Of a DNA stretch of 64,000 bases, positions 59,370-64,000 are shown one piece after another (the first letter of the stretch is position 1; every line of letters starts with the position of its first letter). This DNA comes from Limnoglobus sp043780595. GTDB taxonomy: Bacteria > Planctomycetota > Planctomycetia > Gemmatales > Gemmataceae. A program made the translations under genes and the position numbers. The notes below the pieces were generated by a model, which saw nothing but the letters and a program-made list of their open reading frames with translations, searched no databases and was not told the origin of the DNA. The stretch lies in assembly GCA_043780595.1 (NCBI GenBank), contig JAYWCL010000130.1, positions 1 through 64,000 on the forward strand. The letters are read 5' to 3'.

Positions 59370-60767
59370 TTACATCAGCTCCCGGATCGGGCTGCCGCCG
59401 TTTAGCATTGGCATCGGGCGGCCGGTGCCATCGGGGAAACTCGTGTTCGCGTAGTCGATATGCAGATGCTGGAACACCGTCGCCCAGAGGTCTTCGGGGA
59501 TCATCGGGCGATCCTTGGGCACCTCGGCTTTGCTCGTTGTCGAACCGATCGTTTGCCCCATCTTGAACCCGCCACCGGATAGCAACATCGACATTGCCAT
59601 CGGCCAGTGATCGCGACCGGGGCGACCCGTTTTCACGTCGTATTCGACCTTCGGCGTACGCCCGAATTCGCCGGTGACCACGAGCAATACTCGCTTGTTC
59701 AACCCGCGAACGGCGAGGTCTTCGATGAGCGCGGAGATCGCCTGATCGAGGAAGCCGAGTTTGTACTGCGTGTCTTCGAAGATGTGGCAATTCACCGCGT
59801 GCGAATCCCAGTTGTAGCAGTGGTTCGGCTTATTGTCGACGCCGGGCGGCGTCGCGTTTTCCATGACCATCGTGACCCAGTTCGCGCCGTGTTCGACGAG
59901 TCGCCGGGCCAGTAACGCGCGTTGGCCGTAGCGGTGCATCCCGTAGCGTTCGCGGAGTTTTCCGGGTTCCTTCGAGAGGTCGAAGGCATTGCGTGCGGTA
60001 TCTTTCGTAACGAGTTCGAGTGCCCGACCGCGGAGCGTATCTTGCGCGGCAGCGTTGCCGGTGCGGTCGCCGACGAGCGGTTTGTTGAACTGCGATAACA
60101 GCGCGAGCCGGTCGGGGAGTTTCTCGGCGAGGCCGGGTAACATCTTGAGGTTCTGGACGCCGAACTTCGCATCGGCGGGGTCGCCGACGAGCATGAACGG
60201 GTGCGTATTCGTGCCCAGGTACGACGAGCCGAAGCTGAAGGTGTCGATCCCTTGTCGCCCGCCATCGACGCCGCAAACGTAGTTCGGCACGCCAGCGGAC
60301 CGGACCGGGAGCATCTTCGACGCCATCGAGCCGACCATCGGGTAATCGTTGATGAAGCCGACCGGTTGGAGCGGATCGCGGCCCGTCAGGAACTTTTTGT
60401 GCCCGCCACCGTGGTCGGCGAACTTGTGGGCGATCGAGCGGATGATCGCGAATTTGTCGGCATTCTTCGCGAGTTGCGGCAAGTGTTCGCAAATCTGAAT
60501 CCCCGTCACGTTCGTGGGGATCGGCTTGAACGCACCACGAAACTCCGCCGGTGCGTCCGGCTTCATGTCGAAGGTGTCCTGGTGCGGTGGCCCACCTGGG
60601 AGCCACACGAAAATCACCGCCGGTGCGTTCGAACTCGTGTCGTCGGTGCTGGCATCGGCGCGGTAAGAGTTCACACCCGAAAGGCCCGCTGAGGCGAGCG
60701 CCACCGAGCCAAATTTGAGGAAATCGCGGCGATCGGGGCCAGAACACGGCAACGGCAGGTGCATCAT
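59370..60767 (-). CDS. DUF1501 protein, Tat-exported
   Basis: The 465-residue product has a Tat-like signal (DRRDFLKFGSVALASAGL). The DUF1501 sulfatase-like fold has AVIFVWLPGGPPHQDTFD, HHHG-like KFADHGGGHKKFL, SLLSGGGFKMGQTIGST, and VVTGEFGRTP. DUF1501 is very common in planctomycetes and often paired with a DUF1553 gene, absent here. The function is unknown. Its last codons are 43 nt from the stop of the convergent GSDH-like gene. Confidence 0.92.
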   Translation of the reverse strand: MMHLPLPCSGPDRRDFLKFGSVALASAGLSGVNSYRADASTDDTSSNAPAVIFVWLPGGPPHQDTFDMKPDAPAEFRGAFKPIPTNVTGIQICEHLPQLAKNADKFAIIRSIAHKFADHGGGHKKFLTGRDPLQPVGFINDYPMVGSMASKMLPVRSAGVPNYVCGVDGGRQGIDTFSFGSSYLGTNTHPFMLVGDPADAKFGVQNLKMLPGLAEKLPDRLALLSQFNKPLVGDRTGNAAAQDTLRGRALELVTKDTARNAFDLSKEPGKLRERYGMHRYGQRALLARRLVEHGANWVTMVMENATPPGVDNKPNHCYNWDSHAVNCHIFEDTQYKLGFLDQAISALIEDLAVRGLNKRVLLVVTGEFGRTPKVEYDVKTGRPGRDHWPMAMSMLLSGGGFKMGQTIGSTTSKAEVPKDRPMIPEDLWATVFQHLHIDYANTSFPDGTGRPMPMLNGGSPIRELM

Positions 60768-60956
60768 CGAGCGGACTCCCCAGTCGGGAAGAGGTCGGGC
60801 GGGATATATGGAGTGTAATCGGTCTTCGAACGAAGGTCAAATGCGAAAAACGGGCCTTCGCAGCGAAAAGGAATCGCGAAAATGGGAAGCACGCAGACCA
60901 TTATCGGCATTGCGTGCCCCAAGTGGACTTCGTCTTCATTGATTCCAGGCACTACC

Positions 60957-61085
60957 CACCCACCCATCCCTGGAATCATGCCGCATTCCGGAATCAACCT
61001 AACACACCAACGACTTACGTCCGATTTCGATCGTCTAGAACCGCGCCGGAACCAAAGTTCCGGTGGTTCTTTCGTCAAAACGGGA
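60957..61085 (+). repeat. Short GACTTACGTC intergenic element, copy B
   Basis: CACTACCCACCCACCCATCC, GCATTCCGGAATCAACCTAAC and ACCAACGACTTACGTCCGATTT (core 61012-61021) match copy A at 445-530. A 7-bp hairpin (CCGGAAC-CAAA-GTTCCGG, 61046-61063) and TTTCGTCAAAAC follow. As with copy A, it lies downstream of a minus-strand gene. No gene is visible in the 332-nt gap 60768-61099. Confidence 0.6.
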
Positions 61086-61099
61086 GTTACACCATGCCG

Positions 61100-61366
61100 T
61101 TATTTCCTCATTCGACGAAGCGAGCTATACACGACTTCCGTAGATGAATTGATCGCGATGATCGACAGTAATCCCCCCTTGCCGGGATGATCGATGTTGA
61201 AGATTTGCGGCACCATCGCCTGGGTGACCGAAGCAAACTTTCGATACTTGATTTTTTTGTTCGCTGCCATTCCGCTCTCGACGCGCCGATACGTCGTACA
61301 GATCACTGCAACGATGTTCGGGTCTTTGGATTTCAGATTGATTTGGACTTTGGTTGGATTCGGCAT
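61100..61366 (-). CDS. Small protein of unknown function, kinase cassette
   Basis: The 88-residue basic product starts MPNPTKVQINLKSKDPNIVA and ends VVYSSLRRMRK. It looks like a small alpha/beta domain (KYRKFASVTQAMVPQIFNID). I recognise no family. An AGAGG ribosome binding site precedes the ATG at 61366. It is third in an apparent operon with the protein kinase and the 124-residue protein (5-nt gap). Confidence 0.55.
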   Translation of the reverse strand: MPNPTKVQINLKSKDPNIVAVICTTYRRVESGMAANKKIKYRKFASVTQAMVPQIFNIDHPGKGGLLSIIAINSSTEVVYSSLRRMRK

Positions 61367-61371
61367 GGAGA

Positions 61372-61746
61372 TTATACCTCTGTAAAGGTTGCTTCTATGG
61401 GTGCATGAGAATAGCCGCCCACTGCGACAGTGATGTCGACTTCCGTGTCGATTGCGGAGACGCCTCCACCGATTGGTGCGAACAACTCGGCGGTGAGCGT
61501 GTAAACTCCCGTCGCGAGCGTACCCGTACTCGGCATGCGGACGGACCAATCCGCCGGCATAGTCCCCGGCGTGAATGTGATGTCGCTAGTGATCGTTCCG
61601 AGAGTATTTTCGAGTTTACAAACGATTTTGTAGTCCCCCGCTGCGAACCTTGGCAGGCCGTCGTCCCAGTAACTCCCCGAAATCGTGAAGCTACTGGCCA
61701 CGCGCTCGCCGGTTACGGGCCACGTAATGTCAATTTGAAACGCCAA
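61372..61746 (-). CDS. Ig-like small protein, kinase cassette
   Basis: The 124-residue product starts MAFQIDITWPVTGERVASSF and has alternating beta-strand patterns (TISGSYWDDGLPRFAAGDYK, GVYTLTAELFAPIGG) typical of Ig-like/Big folds. No signal peptide or TM. The function is unknown. It starts 21 nt after the kinase stop and ends 5 nt before the next gene; co-expression is likely. Confidence 0.6.
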   Translation of the reverse strand: MAFQIDITWPVTGERVASSFTISGSYWDDGLPRFAAGDYKIVCKLENTLGTITSDITFTPGTMPADWSVRMPSTGTLATGVYTLTAELFAPIGGGVSAIDTEVDITVAVGGYSHAPIEATFTEV

Positions 61747-61767
61747 GGTGATCTCCTTCTAAACGAG

Positions 61768-63744
61768 TTAAGGTAACGGTTCGATTCGGACGTTTCGTAC
61801 CGCGAGAATTCCACTGAGTCCGAAAATTCCGAGCGGTCGCCGCGGCGACCAAGTACTCAGTGGAAACACATCGGGCGAGTAAGATTTATCGAGTGTTTTG
61901 CGCTGAATATCGATCATCACTTCGATTTCCTCGCGATTGAGATTCACCAGTTGCAAGGGGGTCTCGTCGGGTGAAACGACGAAGACTGTGAAGCCGGTGG
62001 GTTGCACTTCCAAGATCACGGTTCGCCACGGTCCGGGTGGTACTTCGATGGTTCGTGGAAGATACGTGGGTGCGGTGTGCGACAACGTCATGGCAATCGG
62101 CACTTCGCCGACGCGGTGGCCTTCCGTCCGCAGGTGTTTATAGATTTTGGCGGAGTTGACTTTCCGCTGAAACTCGTTGATTTCGATCGTGAATGCGGTG
62201 TGCTGTTTGGTGCCTTTTTGAGTGGCCACTTGGTCCAGCCCCCAGAATATCCCGATGCGCGGATTGCTATCTACTGGCAGTTTGGCTTGCGGCGTACCCG
62301 AGTCCATCGTCATTTGTCGAACTTCCGCCGTGAATCGGTAATGGTCCGTTTGCGGATCGTCGACGAGGCATAACAAGCTCAGGCGTTGCGATTGAAAGCC
62401 GATCGTTCCATCGAAGATTTGCGAGTCTTTCAAGATCGACTCGCCGAGTTTCCAATCGTACCACTTCGGCATTCCCGTTTCACCGATGAGCGTAACCGCC
62501 TCCCCGCGCGCCAGTGCCCGATCGATCCGACGCTTCGGATCCATCTCGCGCTTCGCGACGATCGCTGCGGCGACGATGAGGAACACGAGGGCGACCAGCC
62601 CGATCGCGACGCGGTAGCGTCGGGTGGATGACAAAAGCCTTCCGATGAGAGTCAACGGCTTCGCTATCGTCGGTTTGCGTTCCGTCCAATTTCGCAAATC
62701 TCCCGCGAGTTGTGCGGCCGTTTCATAGCGAGCGGACGGTTCGAGCCGCAGGCACTTTTGCACGATCGCATCCAAGACCGGGCAGAGATTCGGGGCGTGA
62801 TTTCGCGGCGCGGGACTCGGCTCGACGTCCATTTTCTGGAGCACTTCCATCGGCGTCGCCGCGCGATACGGCGGTTGGCCGGTCAGCAGAAAATGCAGCG
62901 TGGCCCCCAGCCCGTAAACGTCCGTTCCGAGGCCGATGCGTTTCTTATCGCCCATCGCTTGTTCGCGGGCCATGTAACTCGGCGTGCCCACGACCATTCC
63001 GGTTGCGGTCAAGTCATCGTGATCGTCCGCGTGCTTGGCGAGTCCGAAGTCTGCGACTTTGACCACGTTTTCGTGTGAAATCAGAATGTTGCTGGGCTTG
63101 ATATCCCGATGCAGCACCCCCGCGACGTGGGCGGCATGAACCGCATCCGAGACTTGCGCCATGATCTCCGTCGCTTCCTCGGGTGGAAGCGGGCCGTTCT
63201 TCCGAACTCGCTGCGCGAGCGTTTCCCCGGCCACGTACTCCATCGTGTAAAACGGGCCGGAATCGCACTCGTTCACTTCGTAGACTTCGACGATTCCAGC
63301 GTGGCCGATCCGCCCGAGCGCTTTCACTTCGTTCATGAACCGTTCGCGGTTCTGGTTATTCGGCAACCGCCCGTTCATCATGACCTTGATCGCCACCGTT
63401 CGCGACGTACCGACCTGCGTGGCCCGGTAGACGTAACCCATACCGCCGTGACCGATCAAATCGAGGTCCGTGTAGTTTTCGATGACGGGTACCGTCCAAC
63501 GTTTTGGCGATAACGTCCGAATTTTCTCCGCGATAATTGTCGTTGGCAGTGGGACGAACGATCGATAGGTACCCGTCTTACTGTTCTGAGAATACTCGAA
63601 GTCGTCGTCGCGATCTGCGGGCGTTTCGTCCAGTTTCGGCGTAGAACCGTTACCGACGACCGAGCCGCACGATGGACAAATGCCATCGGTTAAGAGTTCG
63701 GGAATCGGATGTGCACAACGAGCGCATGTGCGACTTTCGGCCAC
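61768..63744 (-). CDS. Ser/Thr protein kinase with zinc ribbon and TM
   Basis: The 658-residue product starts with a zinc ribbon (CARCAHPIPELLTDGICPSCG). A Hanks-type kinase follows (~90-370): LIGHGGMGYVYRATQ, VAIKVMM, HRDIKPSNILIS, VADFGLAKH. The APE-like site reads YMAREQA rather than the usual MAPEQA. A TM (VAIGLVALVFLIVAAAIVA) lies near 385-410, and the extracytoplasmic part of ~240 residues may sense a ligand. It is first in the three-gene minus-strand cassette. Substrates may include the two small downstream proteins, inferred only from synteny. Confidence 0.92.
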   Translation of the reverse strand: MAESRTCARCAHPIPELLTDGICPSCGSVVGNGSTPKLDETPADRDDDFEYSQNSKTGTYRSFVPLPTTIIAEKIRTLSPKRWTVPVIENYTDLDLIGHGGMGYVYRATQVGTSRTVAIKVMMNGRLPNNQNRERFMNEVKALGRIGHAGIVEVYEVNECDSGPFYTMEYVAGETLAQRVRKNGPLPPEEATEIMAQVSDAVHAAHVAGVLHRDIKPSNILISHENVVKVADFGLAKHADDHDDLTATGMVVGTPSYMAREQAMGDKKRIGLGTDVYGLGATLHFLLTGQPPYRAATPMEVLQKMDVEPSPAPRNHAPNLCPVLDAIVQKCLRLEPSARYETAAQLAGDLRNWTERKPTIAKPLTLIGRLLSSTRRYRVAIGLVALVFLIVAAAIVAKREMDPKRRIDRALARGEAVTLIGETGMPKWYDWKLGESILKDSQIFDGTIGFQSQRLSLLCLVDDPQTDHYRFTAEVRQMTMDSGTPQAKLPVDSNPRIGIFWGLDQVATQKGTKQHTAFTIEINEFQRKVNSAKIYKHLRTEGHRVGEVPIAMTLSHTAPTYLPRTIEVPPGPWRTVILEVQPTGFTVFVVSPDETPLQLVNLNREEIEVMIDIQRKTLDKSYSPDVFPLSTWSPRRPLGIFGLSGILAVRNVRIEPLP

Positions 63745-63864
63745 AAGATTACCCTCAGAAATGTTATTTCTCGATTGTTATGCATCAAATCTCAGGCGTC
63801 AAGCGAAAATTCGCTCGAAAAATAAAATTGCGTAAAACGGGCCGTTTTCCTGCTGACCTTCTCA

Positions 63865-63880
63865 CGGCACGCCGTGTGCG
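63865..63880 (+). promoter_or_regulatory. Putative sigma-54 promoter at the right edge
   Basis: CGGCACGCCGTGTGCG keeps GG-N10-GC spacing and a near-perfect -24 box; the -12 box is weaker. It lies 47 nt before the ATG at 63928. Confidence 0.5.
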
Positions 63881-63927
63881 GATACACTTTCCCCACAGGA
63901 ACGAAACGCAACACGAGGTGACGAGCG

Positions 63928-64000
63928 ATGGCCGACAAGAAGATGAGCAAGGAAATTCAGAAAGTGCAATCGGAGATCAACAAGGAGTTCGGCGAAGGTT
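63928..64000 (+). CDS. Partial gene cut by the window edge
   Basis: Only 24 codons are visible: MADKKMSKEIQKVQSEINK then EFGEG. The start resembles charged helical stress proteins such as those at 16123. CGAGGTGACGAGCG precedes the ATG, with GAGGTGA as the ribosome binding site. A sigma-54-like promoter lies upstream. The rest is outside the window, so the function cannot be judged. Confidence 0.6.
   Translation, partial: MADKKMSKEIQKVQSEINKEFGEG

Overview
This window looks like a chromosomal segment from a planctomycete, most likely a member of the Gemmataceae. The evidence is the set of lineage-typical proteins: a TIGR03000 protein, a DUF1501 protein, a PVC-type membrane-bound dehydrogenase ending in a CxxCH haem domain, giant secreted proteins with an 'ExRxVPA' N-terminal motif and FG-GAP C-termini, a PEP-CTERM-like protein, a formylglycine-generating enzyme and an N-terminally zinc-ribboned Ser/Thr kinase. 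Intergenic DNA is rich in dispersed inverted repeats. I see no rRNA, tRNA, CRISPR array, prophage or transposase gene.

Region 1 (1-17.9 kb) reads as a stress/envelope island. It holds a DUF892 ferritin-like protein, small membrane proteins, an FAD/Rieske oxidoreductase, a DUF2171 protein, a 2674-residue cyclic beta-1,2-glucan synthase, a DUF1328/holin-like/DUF883-like operon and another DUF883-like protein. A sigma-54 activator and a REC-histidine kinase sit among them. Seven of these transcription units, plus one at the far right edge, are preceded by a sequence matching the sigma-54 promoter (GG-N10-GC, near TGGCACG-N4-TTGCA) 30-76 nt before the start codon. This putative sigma-54 regulon is the most interesting finding.

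Region 2 (17.9-25.2 kb) has a repeat-rich gene-free kilobase, a CoA-binding protein, an ABC ATPase, the minus-strand 'alpha' ribosomal operon (bL36, uS13, uS11, uS4, RpoA, bL17) and a family 2 glycosyltransferase. Region 3 (25.5-37.1 kb) is one giant surface/secreted protein of about 3836 residues. Region 4 (37-46 kb) holds a MacB/LolCDE-like ABC exporter pair, a PEP-CTERM-like protein, a formylglycine-generating enzyme divergent from a sulfate-type ABC ATPase, an ABC-2 permease and a TIGR03000 protein. Region 5 (46-60.8 kb) holds a TPR protein, the PVC dehydrogenase, a sugar isomerase-like protein, a chimeric AbiD/F-kelch pseudogene, a WD40 protein coupled to a cysteine desulfurase, a glucose/sorbosone dehydrogenase-like secreted protein and a DUF1501 protein. 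Region 6 (60.8-64 kb) is a minus-strand cassette of a Ser/Thr kinase and two small unknown proteins, followed by the start of a gene cut by the window edge.

A second notable feature is a family of ~350-bp non-coding elements (three copies, near 15.7, 46.4 and 53.7 kb) bounded by GACGTAAGTC/GACTTACGTC inverted ends. A related shorter family has two copies (near 0.45 and 61.0 kb). All coordinates and motifs were read by eye. Family assignments rest on motif recognition, not database searches.
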